A stretch of 18,636 nt of DNA from Hydnum rufescens UP504. Its lineage: Eukaryota > Basidiomycota > Agaricomycetes > Cantharellales > Hydnaceae. Where the stretch lies: contig MU129396.1 of NCBI GenBank assembly GCA_014904985.1, positions 1-18,636 on the forward strand. The letters are read 5' to 3'. The notes under the pieces are model-generated. The model was not told the origin of the DNA, searched no databases, and saw only the letters and a list, made by a program, of their open reading frames with translations. Position numbers and translations under genes: made by a program. This document shows, in pieces, positions 1 to 9,424 of the stretch (position 1 is the first letter of the stretch; each line of letters starts with the position of its first letter).

Positions 1-53
1 GCTGACTAAGCATGGAGTTCGACGAAGGGCATAGGGAGATGGCAGAAACTTAC

Positions 54-150
54 CTTGCCCGTGGATTGACGGAAATGTTTCATTTCCACATCATTATCAT
101 TGGTGAGACTGAGCTTGATGTGGATGATTCCAATGTACCTATTGTGCCCT
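54..150 (-). CDS. possible exon fragment of an unidentified gene
   Basis: On the minus strand an open stretch of about 32 codons runs into a good fungal 5' splice site, AAG|GTAAGT, with the intron starting at position 53. The composition (charged, with a VEMKHF segment) could be coding, but I recognise no family. The upstream side is cut at about 150 by a GACTT-rich repeat, so if this is a gene it has lost its 5' part or has a repeat in an intron. The downstream part would lie outside the window. A 46-codon plus-strand ORF covers the same bases and cannot be excluded. Confidence 0.25.
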
Positions 151-313
151 AAATTTGACTTGATGACTTGAGCTGACTTTCGAGCGAAGCCAAGTCGGGC
201 TGAACTCATCTCAAGTCAATGATTTGTAATCAATCGACTTGGCTTGACTCCGCTTGAAAGCGGCTTGACTCGGACTTAAGTCGACTCGAAGCCCGAGTCG
301 CGGCAACACTACG
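151..313 (-). repeat. GACTT-rich repeat end with TAGTGTTGCC terminus
   Basis: This stretch is made of irregular GACTT/GACTC and CAAGTC words and ends at 303-313 in the reverse complement of TAGTGTTGCC. Read on the minus strand it aligns with 14236-14400: both start TAGTGTTGCC, continue with GACTC words, and share a GATTACAAAT core followed by a TTGACTTG-like or TTGGCTTG-like word. It is therefore a diverged copy of the same mobile or terminal repeat. No coding capacity is visible. The family identity is unknown to me. Confidence 0.6.
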
Positions 314-369
314 TGACATTCGGATCCAATCCGAGATCACGCCTCGCCCGGTAGATCACGGGAGACTTA

Positions 370-480
370 TGTATAGTACTGGCCTGTGCCTCTTGTGTAG
401 TGTAGTAGGTGATAGTGGTATAGACCATAGGAGTGGTTTTTGGTGGGCCCCCGGTTCAAAACCCCGCCGAAGTTGAAATT
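370..480 (+). repeat. possible tRNA-derived SINE-like head
   Basis: A tRNA A-box-like stretch at about 398-418 (TAGTGTAGTAGG...GTGG) is followed some 40 nt later by GGTTCAAAACC at 453-463, which fits the pol III B-box consensus. The spacing fits an internal pol III promoter. The tRNA arms do not fold well (the T-stem bases do not pair), so this is not a working tRNA. A SINE head is the best guess; the tail is not defined. Confidence 0.3.
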
Positions 481-1412
481 TTCTCAGTGTTCAAATTAAG
501 CGCTCACGTGGTACTCCCCCTTGCACCATGCAAGACCTTCGTGATATTGTAGATATTGTATTGGGCACTCTCAATTGCATTTGCCCCCCCCCCTGCGCCC
601 GTAGTCGCGCGGCCGAGAAGATGGAAATTTCCTTTTTCGGAATTCTCGAGAATCTGCTCCAAACCCGCTCAAAGCTTGTCTGATAACTTAAAATATAATT
701 TATGAACTAGTAAAGTTGTCGCTATGACATTCTTAGTTAATCCAACATGCTGAGTCTCCACTGGTGCGGAGTGTGAAAATTGCCGAAGGCAATTTGGCAC
801 GTGAGCACCCGGCACCCGGCCGACTGTGCGGGCGGGTGGGATCAGGATGGGCGGGCGGGACTCATGATTTAGCACCAATGGAGACCATTATTAGCAAGCT
901 GGGTGGGAGGGAGGGCAAAAGAAGAGATGGATGTGTCTCCCCCTGGCTCCAGGCCGCAAGAGCAGAGACGAGAGTCGAAGAAGCGGCGGAAGCAAGCTTC
1001 GGCTGTCTCCGCTCCCTCCTTCACTAGTCGGCGTATGCAGCACTCGTGCCTCGCACCGCACCGCTGTACTACTTACTTATGTTTTTGCCAGCTAAAGATC
1101 ATATCTAGAAACTTATCCACGCTGGCGTTGAGTTATTTCCGGTTTTGCATCCGGGCGGTGTCGCGTTCAAAATAAGTTGCGCCGAATTCTAGGTTCTCGG
1201 TTTTACATCCGGGCCGGGCTCAACTCTTCGAGTTTTCCGAGGAGTCAGTGGCCCATCGCAAGTACCGGTGCAGCCCTCATGTAATCTTCCATTCGCGGAG
1301 AAAGAAACAGATATAGGCTCGATTATGCGTGTTGCCGCACCGTCCAATCATATGAGTAGTAAGTGCTGTCAGTATACACTTTTTCGAATGAATCTGTCGC
1401 GAAATAGTTCAA
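481..1412. other. no gene recognised
   Basis: This stretch holds a C-run at about 585-597. Near 1138-1155 and 1199-1216 it has two similar segments of the form GGTTTTRCATCCGGGC, a short direct repeat about 61 bp apart. Short ORFs here show no recognisable domain and no splice-consistent extension. Confidence 0.4.
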
Positions 1413-1634
1413 TTGGGTCTGCAGAGAAGGTACGATCTAGTCACGGCCATGTGGTACCTGGTAATGAACATCAGAGGTGCCTATCCACACTTCTCTGAAC
1501 TTGTGGGTTACCCGAGACTGTCTGGACCAGACGCTACGCGCTGGGATCAGTACCGCCCACTTCTCGAGGATGAGACTCGGATCAAGAAAATATTGATCAA
1601 TAGCGGCCTTGAGGATACCGTCCTAACGAAGTAG
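1413..1634 (+). CDS. unidentified ORF, possible 3' exon
   Basis: A 73-codon open frame with protein-like composition: aromatic and charged residues are mixed, with a segment reading WYLVMNIRGAYPHF followed by a GYPRL word and an acidic C-terminal part. I do not recognise the family. The frame is open upstream of the first ATG for only a short distance, so it could be the last exon of a longer gene or a small stand-alone gene. The next feature downstream is the convergent trefoil gene T1, about 270 bp away. There is no support beyond the open frame and its composition. Confidence 0.35.
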   Translation: MGLQRRYDLVTAMWYLVMNIRGAYPHFSELVGYPRLSGPDATRWDQYRPLLEDETRIKKILINSGLEDTVLTK

Positions 1635-1907
1635 ACCGAAGTGTACGAGACGAGGGGTGCGGTGGTAGTCGGTGCAAGTCAAACTTTTCTATCTTAAATT
1701 TTCTTAGGCTGCCATGTGCTAATTACTTTTGTCGACGATCCTACTGAAATCTCGGGGAACAGGTGCTCGCATCCTCAAATGCCGGTTTCTTGGGTGGTGA
1801 AATTGTAAAACTACACTCAAACGACATGATCATTCGTACCAGGGATACTTGTACATTGATTGGAGATTGGAATTCGGAGAAACGACGTATTTTCACTCTT
1901 ACACCGG

Positions 1908-2503
1908 CTAAACCTCGCGCAATACCCATCTCTGCGTGAAGCTGTTGGACTTGGGTTCAAGAATGATCTGTGCAGGTAGGTCCTCAGCGAAGCAAACACA
2001 AGCAAATCCACAAAGCTCACCGGACTATCCAGCTCTTTGTCGGCGTCAGCTCCCCAGACTCTGCCTTTGCCGCCAACCTCTTTAATGCTTGAATTTTAAC
2101 GTTTAACTCATTTTGTTCAAGAGCAGGGAAATGCAATGCAGAACATACACTCTTCCGCCAAAAGGGAGAGCCGCCTCGTCGAATGTCCAGTGTTGAGGTA
2201 CCACGGGAGTAGTTACAGTGACGAAGTTGTCTTTCGGAATAGCTTGTTGGTCTGGGCTGAGCACGGGAGCCACAATGGTCTTCGTAGTCGGGTTTATCAA
2301 CCACTACGAGGGAATGATGCACATGTAAGATATGCCGCCAGACCAGTAATATAGCGTAGAATGCTGCTCGCCTGCAGGTCTTTAGGAATGTTCTTCGGAT
2401 CGAAGGGAGCCAAGGTCAAATTCCCGAGACCATCGTATTTAACCGCAAGCTTTTTGCGTTCGGGCGAGAGAACTCTGTTGACGATGACATGGGGAGTAGC
2501 CAT
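1908..2503 (-). CDS. small beta-trefoil (ricin-B-like / I66-like) protein T1
   Basis: Four exons on the minus strand (2503-2372, 2303-2149, 2087-2021, 1967-1908) join to 414 nt, or 137 residues. The N-terminus has the RVLS...LAVKY segment typical of small fungal beta-trefoil proteins. Exon 2 opens on a Trp giving a Q-W..NP motif, and the C-terminus has QRWVL at about 130-134, the usual trefoil QxW signature. There is no signal peptide, which fits the cytoplasmic lectins and protease inhibitors of this fold. Intron 1 appears to start GC rather than GT (CAG|GCGAGC). Introns 2 and 3 are GTATGT..AAG and GTGAGC..CAG. Exon 1 length and intron phases match T2 exactly, which strongly supports the model. 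Whether it binds sugar, inhibits proteases or does something else cannot be told from sequence. Confidence 0.8.
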
Positions 2504-2551
2504 TGCTTGTGTGGGGGGGAGGTGAGTGTAGGTCGGATGAGCGCAAGTCGG

Positions 2552-2558
2552 TTTTATG
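2552..2558 (-). promoter_or_regulatory. TATA-like element of T1
   Basis: CATAAAA on the minus strand, about 50 nt upstream of the T1 start. The flanking bases match the TATAAAA regions of T2 and T3. Confidence 0.6.
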
Positions 2559-2605
2559 GTAACATAAGGCTGATCCAGTGACCCAAGGACCTCAGGACAC
2601 GAATT

Positions 2606-3290
2606 GGGCCTTGTTGGATGTTGAGGCACCTCGGTGGAGGAGTCAGGACACCGCCGTGAATCTACATCGTTGGTATTTCAATATATTCAAGTAGCCACAG
2701 ATCGACAGCTCAGTGGCACACGCCACATGTTCCGTTCAAACTTACCCTGTGGAGAAGTAATATTCTCAGTAGCTTCTCGGCCTCGTTCATAGGGAGCAGG
2801 TGGATCCTAGCTGAGGCAAATGTAAAGTGGACAAATGCACAAGATGGGGATTGTTGTGAGATGGGGGTATTGACCGACTTGGGCCTTGCTGGATGTTGAG
2901 GCTCCTCGGTGGAGGAGTCAGTACACCGCCGTGAATCTCCATCATTGGCATTTCAATATATTCAAGTAGTCACAGATCTACAGCTCAGCGGCACGCGTTT
3001 CGTTCAAACTTACCCTGTGGCTGCCTGGAGAAGTAATATTCTCAGTAGCTTCTCGGCCTCGTTTATGGAAAACATGTGGATCCCAGCTGAGGCAAATGTA
3101 GAGTGGACAAATGCAGAAGGTACAGCAGGATGGAGGTATTGGCCTCATGATTCCAAGCGGCCCAGAACCCCTACAGTAATTTGGGGCTTGCTGGACAATC
3201 GAGGTACCTCGGAGTCTCGGAGACCCAAGGCTGAATCTGTCGGTAATCGAATCAACAGGGAATTTCATGATTTGTTATTTTTGTGACGGT
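2606..3290 (-). repeat. left arm of promoter-unit repeats upstream of T1
   Basis: Two ~275-400-bp units run in the T1 direction (about 2606-2880 and 2881-3290). Each has the CCACCGAGG word, an AATATATTGAAATGCCAAT-like segment, a CCACAGGGTAAGTTTG segment containing a splice-donor-like GTAAGT, and a stretch resembling the trefoil core promoter. They are inverted copies of 3930-4625. The duplicate of 3001-3290 lies at 7696-7980. Confidence 0.8.
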
Positions 3291-3929
3291 CCGAAGTCCG
3301 TGATGTCATACTAAGATGCCGAACAATGCCGTCTCCCGTCTCGGGACCAGCCAACATGTCCCGGATGAGCAAAAGCCTCTTTTTGTGAGTTGACGGACAG
3401 CAATGTCATCTTCCGCGACCATTTTGTGATGAAGGGAATATCCTAAATATGCCGCACACTCGCCGGCAACTTGCGTGGGACCCGGAACGCAGTCACAAGC
3501 TAATTCAATTCTCATTAGAAGCTCGAATCTCAATAAAATAAAGATTCCCTATAAATTCAATGGCCTGTCCCCTTTTTCAGGAGTCCTCATGGTAGAAAAA
3601 TCAATGTAACATGACTTGGTGGAACTTGATTAAATTGAGGTTTGCACACCCCAAGGTCTTCAAAGCACTGGAAGCCGGAAGGCTTTGGAGCCTCTGAAGC
3701 ACAATCAATCTGCTGGTGCTGACAGAAGCTGGCGTTGAGTATTCAATTCTTGACAGGGACAGATTGGGAACACCGGCTGTCACGAAGATTGATCGAAGTC
3801 GAGCCGGTGTTGAATCTGTCGCTGTCAAAAATTGAATAGATCTCAGATAGATTGCATATAATTGTTTTAATTGAGTTGCATCTATATGTAAATCTGAATT
3901 TAATCAAGCCACATTCCCTGAAAGATTCA
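3291..3929. other. spacer between the inverted promoter arms
   Basis: Unique between the two arms and copied at 7980-8630. Short ORFs occur on the minus strand but show no domain, no intron support and no conservation beyond the duplication. Its clearest structure is the long hairpin at 3740-3838. Confidence 0.5.
3740..3838. repeat. long imperfect hairpin
   Basis: The left arm (3740-3778) and right arm (3802-3838) are nearly complementary over about 36 bases, around a loop of some 23 nt. The segments ATTCAATT, TTGACAG, ACAGATT and ACACCGGCT each meet their complement in order, with a few mismatches and bulges. The copy at 8432-8529 keeps the fold with one base less in the right arm. Size and shape resemble a small-RNA precursor or a short inverted-repeat element. 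Confidence 0.7.
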
Positions 3930-4625
3930 TTATTGTAAAGATTTTTCGACCGTAAGGACTCCTAGGACAGGTCGCAATGCCAACAGATTCGACCCCCTGG
4001 TCTTCGGGCCTCCAAGATCCCGAGGCCCCTCGATATCCAACGAGCCCCAAATTACTGTAGGGGTTCTGGGCCGCTTGGAATCATGAGGCCAATACCCCCA
4101 TCCTACTGTACCTTCTGCATTTGTCCACTCTACATTTGCCTCGGCTAGGATCCACATGTTTTCCATGAACGAGGCCGAGAAGCTACTGAGAATATTACTT
4201 CTCAGGCAGCCACAGGGTAAGTTTGAACGGAACATGTGCCGCTGAGCTGTAGATCTGTGACTATTTGAATATATTGAAATGCCAATGATGGAGATTCACG
4301 GCGGTGTACTGACTCCTCCACCGAGGAGCCTCAACATCCAGCAAGGCCCAAGTCGGTCAATACCCCCATCTTACTATAATCCCCATCTTCTGCATTTGTC
4401 CACTTTACATTTGCCTCAGCTGGGATCCACCTGTTTTCTTATGCACGGGGCCGAGAAGCTGCTGAGAATATTCCTTCTCCAGGCAGCCACAGGGTAAATT
4501 TGAACGGAACATGTGCCACTGAGCTGTAGATCTGTGGCTACTTGAATATATTGCAATGCCAATGATGCAGATTCACGGCGGTGTACTGACTCCTCCACCG
4601 AGGTGCCTCAACATCCAACAAGGCC
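3930..4625 (+). repeat. right arm of promoter-unit repeats upstream of T2
   Basis: Two units in tandem (about 3930-4340 and 4341-4625) face T2. Each carries a CAATACCCCCAT...ACTATAAT or ACTGTA stretch that lines up with the real T2 TATA region. This is followed by a short ATG-containing segment encoding an EAEKLLRI-like peptide, then CCACAGGGTAAGT. In the second unit the donor-like word is changed to GTAAAT. They look like repeated copies of promoter plus first-exon sequence. Confidence 0.75.
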
Positions 4626-4675
4626 CAATTTGTGTTCTGAGGTGCTTGGATCACTGGATCAGCCCCCCATATTAC

Positions 4676-4682
4676 TATAAAA
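4676..4682 (+). promoter_or_regulatory. TATA box of T2
   Basis: TATAAAA lies 55 nt upstream of the T2 start codon. The same element and flanks precede T3 (9369-9375) and, slightly changed, T1. Confidence 0.7.
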
Positions 4683-4730
4683 CCGACTTGCGCTCATTCA
4701 ATCTACATTCACCTCCCTCTTCCACGAGCA

Positions 4731-5320
4731 ATGCCGCCCTTCGTCATCCTCAGCAGAGTGCTCACGACGCCCGACCTTAACGAGCTTGCGGTTCAATACA
4801 ATGTTGGCGGGAATTTTACCCTGCAAGTTTACAACGCAGCCATTGTTCCTGATGCCCAGCGTGTAAGAGTCGATGTTACTGCTGTAGTGTATCTTACATA
4901 TGCATCATTTCATTGTAGTGGGTATTAAACCCGGCTCCTCCTAGCATCACCCCCGTGATTCCTGTTCCTGCCGCGGACCGCCAAGCTGCTGAGGTTGGCG
5001 CCTTTATTCAAGCGCCTCAACAGATCAATCCCAATCTCTGGACAGTCGACGCTCCTGGTGCCCCTAACCTATTCTGGTATGTTTTCATTGCATTCTCAAC
5101 ACCTGAACAAATGAACCAAGAGCTCCATTTCCTTAACATTTCAGCATTCAAACGCCCGGTGGCAATGCCTGGGGTTCAGGAGCCGCGGAGCCCGGCGTGG
5201 ACGTGAGCCTCACAGATTTACTTGTTTTTGCTTTGCTGAGGATCTATTGCGCAGGTCACTCTTGGAGCCCAAGGCCCTAACGTCGCGGGACAGAGATGGA
5301 ATTTGGTGGCAACTTGGTAG
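4731..5320 (+). CDS. small beta-trefoil (ricin-B-like / I66-like) protein T2
   Basis: Four exons (4731-4862, 4919-5076, 5145-5202, 5255-5320) join without a break to 414 nt, or 137 residues, the same length as T1. Introns are GTAAGA..TAG, GTATGT..CAG and GTGAGC..CAG, 52-68 nt long. Motifs: RVL..LAVQY near the N-terminus, QRW at the exon 1/2 junction (W45), a WG pair in exon 3 and QRWNL at about 129-133. No signal peptide or membrane segment is seen. T2 is diverged from T1 at the protein level, so this is an old pair, whereas T3 is a recent copy of T2. Known relatives of this fold are sugar-binding lectins and cysteine or serine protease inhibitors; which applies here is open. Confidence 0.85.
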
Positions 5321-5732
5321 CACCCACCCGCCTGAATGTGCTGTGTCGAAATACGTCGCTTCTTGAAATTTCAGTTCGCAATCAATGTACAAGTATCCCT
5401 GTGCCAAATGATGATGTTTGACCTTTGAAATCGGTGATGCATGATCGATTGAATCGGTGCGAGCCGAGATTGCCTCCGGTGCTCCTGTTGCGTTCTTCAT
5501 GATAGTGTTGCTCGAATCCTTTTCGGAATTTTTAAAAAGAAAGCCTCACGGTGCTGTCATCACATCACTATTTGACTCAGACTTATCGACTTCTAGCATT
5601 TGAATCTATTCTCTTTCATCCTGCGGCAAAAAAAAAGCCCCAGTGTCTTGTAGTTGACGAGAAAAAAAAAGGACTCAGAACTTGGCTTGGCTTGACTCAA
5701 TTCAGTTGAGCCAGTCGCGGCAACACTACTTC
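5321..5732 (+). promoter_or_regulatory. intergenic region between T2 and MTQ2 copy 1, ending in a repeat terminus
   Basis: The first half follows T2. From about 5510 the sequence holds poly-A runs, then GACTCAG, TTGGCTTGGCTTGACTC and finally TCGCGGCAACACTA at 5715-5728. The latter is the same terminus as at 300-313. The terminus stops 4 nt before the MTQ2 start codon. The same upstream block is present before all three MTQ2 copies. Confidence 0.6.
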
Positions 5733-6751
5733 ATGATACCTACTCCCGATCTTTCCCATTTGACTCCCGAACTGCAGGTCTATTTGATCCAAAGCCTGGC
5801 GCTTGCAGCGAATTGATCGGTATTCTGCAGAGGATACATTTCTTCTCCTTGACGCACTGGAACACGATGTAGGAACACTGAAAGGACTCTGTCCGCGACT
5901 CTGCATAGAAATAGGGTTTGTATCGATTCGTCTTGTGGACAGGCTGCGCTGATCCGGGAAACACCCCAGCTAGTTCTGGCTCCGGATGCGTGTCCTCATT
6001 CTTGGCTCGCATACTGGGTCCGTCGCATGCTTGTGGGTTCAGTCTGACATGATTGAGGAGTCTTGTTCTCATATCCACGGATAGTATATTTATGTACAGA
6101 TATAAATGCGCGTGCGGCTCTCTGCACGGCCCGTACTGGGGCGCAAAATAATGTGCGTAAACTTGAACGCTATATCGTCGCCGCATCTTCCATGTTTAAC
6201 GTCTTTTTCCTCATTTTGGTTAAGACGCCCCTCGATCCGGTCTTACATCTTTCGCATCCCCTCTCATGGAGCGTCTCAAACACAGCGTCGACATTCTCCT
6301 TTTCAATCCCCCTTATGTTCCCACCTCCATCTCAGAAGCATCTGCTGCGCAAGACGTTAGTGGCGGCGTGGGAATAGCTAGTGCTTGGGCCGGCGGGATG
6401 GATGGCATGGAAGTCACTAACCAGTTCCTCGCGTTCGTAGATGTAACATTCCCTCTCCTTCTACGACCTTCTTTGGATTGTTTGACTTACGGAATCATTT
6501 ACAAGGGCCTGCTGGCTCCCCGGGGCTTTTTTATCTTGTTGCTGTCGCACCGAACAATATTTCGGACATCACCACACGAATGAAGGATTCATACGGACTG
6601 AAAAGCCATGTGAGATACTTTCATGACGATCAAACTTCGTGTGTATGAATGGGATTCGCTCATCCCCTCATTATTGCAGATTGTACTAGAGAGGCGCGCG
6701 GGGAGGGAACATTTATTCGTGATCAGGTTCGCCCGACCGGAGTCCGCCTGA
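5733..6751 (+). pseudogene. MTQ2: MTQ2 copy 1 (eRF1 methyltransferase), broken
   Basis: This has the same seven-exon layout as the intact copy at 10438-11482 but with a 22-bp deletion in exon 1, between the SHLTP segment and the first donor site, which shifts the frame. Two single-base losses follow: one C near 6242 in exon 5 and one G in the run near 6531 in exon 6. The catalytic NPPY motif is still encoded in exon 5 (about 6307-6318) and motif I reads E-I-G-S-G-S-G. From about 6106 to 7030 it matches copy 2 except for three one-base homopolymer differences (the third is in an intron). The 22-bp deletion is the convincing break; the others could be sequence errors. Confidence 0.8.
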
Positions 6752-7005
6752 ATAAAGAGACACGGCCGGGCAAACTGGATCTCTATGATATCCAAGAAGA
6801 TCAATCCGGGCTCGTCTCCATCCACTTCACCCATATAGCTTCTACCCCCATCCATTGCGAACTGTGCCACCCTCGAGGTATCCGCCCAACCTCCGTCGTC
6901 ACCTGTGGCTCCTCCTCCCATTGTCACTTCGCATTTGCACTCATCAAGAACTAGAGTCGTGAGGTGCGTGGGATGCCCGTAATGAAGATAGGCCGCGGAG
7001 GCCAC
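6589..7005 (-). other. open frame antisense to the MTQ2 3' end, copy 1
   Basis: A minus-strand open frame overlaps the end of MTQ2 and the downstream spacer. The part outside MTQ2 (about 6752-7005) is Gly/Asp-rich with a Cys-Lys-Cys word. It could be the 3' end of a converging gene; a possible donor GTGAAGT lies near 6830. The identical frame at 11320-11796 is only a consequence of the duplication, so conservation does not support it. I recognise no family. Confidence 0.2.
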
Positions 7006-7033
7006 GGTCGCTCCAAGAGTACCTCCCTCCTCT

Positions 7034-7276
7034 TTTCTGTCTGTTATGAAGTGTGTTCTATATCCTTTTCGGATTTTAAAAAGAAAGCCTCACGGTGCTG
7101 TCATCACATCACTATTTGACTCAACTTATCGACTTCTAGCATTTGAATCTATTCTCTTTCATCCTGCGGAAAAAAAAAACCCCAGTGTCTTGTAGTTGAC
7201 GAGAAAAAAAAAAAGGACTCAGGACTTGGCTTGGCTTGACTCAATTCAGTTGAGCCAGTCGCGGCAACACTACTTC
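7034..7276 (+). repeat. second copy of the MTQ2 upstream block
   Basis: Matches about 5510-5732 and 10215-10437, including the poly-A run, the GACTT words and the TCGCGGCAACACTA terminus just before the start codon. With 7277-7695 it forms a 662-bp insert at the junction of the large duplication. Confidence 0.8.
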
Positions 7277-7695
7277 ATGATACCTACTCCTGATCTTTCC
7301 CATTTGACCCCGAAGATTTCGAGGAAGTGTACGATCCTGCAGGTCTTATTTCTCAAAAGCCTGGCGCTTGCAGCGAATTGATCGGTATTCTGCAGAGGAT
7401 ACATTTTTCTCCTTGACGCACTAGAACACGATGTAGAACGCTGAAAGGACTCTGTCCGCGACTCTGCATAGAATAGGGTTTGTATCGATTCGTCTGTGGG
7501 CAGGCTGCGCTGATCCGGGAAACACCCCAGCTAGTTCTGGCTCCGGATGCGTGTCCTCATTCTTGGCTGGCATACTGGGTCCGTCGCATGCTTGTGGGTT
7601 CAGCCTGACATGATTGAGGAGTCTTGTTCTCATATCCACGGATAGTATATTTATGTACAGATATAAATGCGCGTGCGGCTCTCTGCACGGCCCGT
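7277..7695 (+). pseudogene. MTQ2: MTQ2 copy 3, 5' fragment
   Basis: Contains the start codon, exons 1-3 and the beginning of exon 4, then stops abruptly at 7695, where the sequence joins a copy of 3001 onward. Several one-base losses break the frame (one in exon 1 in the C-run after the SHLT codons, others in exon 2). It keeps Asp in the YDPA word and the 5' splice sites. It lacks the NPPY exon altogether, so it cannot encode an active enzyme. Confidence 0.85.
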
Positions 7696-8431
7696 CGTTC
7701 AAACTTACCCTGTGGCTGCCTGGAGAAGTAATATTCTCAGTAGCTTCTCGGCCTCGTTTATGGAAAACATGTGGATCCCAGCTGAGGCAAATGTAGAGTG
7801 GACAAATGCAGAAGGTACAGCAGGATGGAGGTATTGGCCTCATGATTCCAAGCGGCCCAGAACCCCTACAGTAATTTGGGGCTTGCTGGACAATCGAGGT
7901 ACCTCGGAGTCTCGGAGACCCAAGGCTGAATATGTCGGTAATCGAATCAACAGGGAATTTCATGATTTGTTCTTTTTGTGACGGTCCGAAGTCCGTGATG
8001 TCATACTAAGATGCCGAACAATGCCGTCTCCCGTCTCGGGACCAGCCAACATGTCCCGGAGAGCAAAAGCCTCTTTTTGTGAGTTGACGACAGCAATGTC
8101 ATCTCGCGACCATTTTGTGATGAAGGGAATATCCTAAATATGCCGCACACTCGCCGGCAACTTGCGTGGGACCCGGAACGCAGTCACAAGCTAATTCAAT
8201 TCTCATTAGAAGCTCGAATCTCAATAAAATAAAGATTCCCTATCAATTCAATGGCCTGTCCCCTTTTTCAGGAGTCCTCATGGTAGAAAAATCAATGTAA
8301 CATGACTTGGTGGAACTTGATTAAATTGAGGTTTGCACACCCCAAGGTCTTCAAAGCACTGGAAGCCGGAAGGCTTTGGAGCCTCTGAAGCACAATCAAT
8401 CTGCTGATGCTGACAGAAGGCTGGCGTTGAG

Positions 8432-8529
8432 TATTCAATTCTTGACAGGGACAGATTGGGAACACCGGCTGTCACGAAGATTGATCGAAGTCGAGCCGGT
8501 GTTGAATCTGTCGCTGTCAAAATTGAATA
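8432..8529. repeat. long imperfect hairpin, second copy
   Basis: Copy of the 3740-3838 hairpin. One A fewer in the right arm leaves pairing intact. Confidence 0.65.
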
Positions 8530-9368
8530 GATCTCAGATAGATTGCATATAATTGTTTTAATTGAGTTGCATCCATATGTAAATCTGAATTTAATCAAGC
8601 CACATTCCCTGAAAGATTCATTATTGTAAAGATTTTTCGACCGTAAGGACTCCTAGGACAGGTCGCAATGCCAACAGATTCGACCCCCTGGTCTTCGGGC
8701 CTCCAAGACCCCGAGGCACCTCGATATCCAACGAGCCCCAAATTACTGTAGGGGTTCTGGCCCGCTTTGGAATCATGAGGCCAATACCCCCATTCTACTG
8801 TACCTTCTGCATTTGTCCACTCTAGCATTTGCCTCGGCTGGGATCCACATGTTTTCCATGAACGAGGCCGAGAAGCTACTGAGAATATTACTTCTCAGGC
8901 AGCCACAGGGTAAGTTTGAACAGAACATGTGCCACTGAGCTGTAGATCTGTGACTATTTGAATATATTGAAATGCCAATGATGGAGATTCACGGCGGTGT
9001 ACTGACTCCTCCACCGAGGAGCCTCAACATCCAGCAAGGCCCAAGTCGGTCAATACCCCCATCTTACAATAATCCCCACCTTCTGCATTTGTCCACTTTA
9101 CATTTGCCTCAGCTGGGGTCCACCTGTTTTCTTATGAACGAGGCCGAGAAGCTACTGAGAATATTACTTCTCCAGGCAGCCACAGGGTAAGTTTGAACGG
9201 AACATGTGCCACTGAGCTGTAGATCTGTGACTACTTGAATATATTGAAATGCCAATGATGCAGATTCACGGCGGTGTACTGACTCCTCCACCGAGGTGCC
9301 TCAACATCCAACAAGGCCCAATTCGTGTTCTGAGGTGCTTGGATCACTGGATCAGCCCCCCATGTTAC

Positions 9369-9375
9369 TATAAAA
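9369..9375 (+). promoter_or_regulatory. TATA box of T3
   Basis: TATAAAA, 50 nt upstream of the T3 ATG, in the same context as in T2. Confidence 0.6.
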
Positions 9376-9424
9376 CCGACTTGCGCTCATCCAATCTACA
9401 TTCACCTCCCTCTTCCACGAAGCA

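Larger units (their letters stand above)
7696..9424 (+). repeat. duplicate of the T2 upstream region
   Basis: Starts exactly where MTQ2 copy 3 ends and repeats about 3001-4730: part of the left promoter arm, the spacer, the hairpin (8432-8529) and the right-arm units facing T3 (8640-9315). Differences are scattered base changes and one-base indels. No additional gene is seen. Confidence 0.85.

Noticed and set aside
5740..6186. 148-codon minus-strand ORF
   Set aside because: Antisense shadow of MTQ2 exons and introns; the plus-strand seven-exon model explains the sequence. The 7421-7963 minus ORF spans a duplication junction and is likewise artificial.
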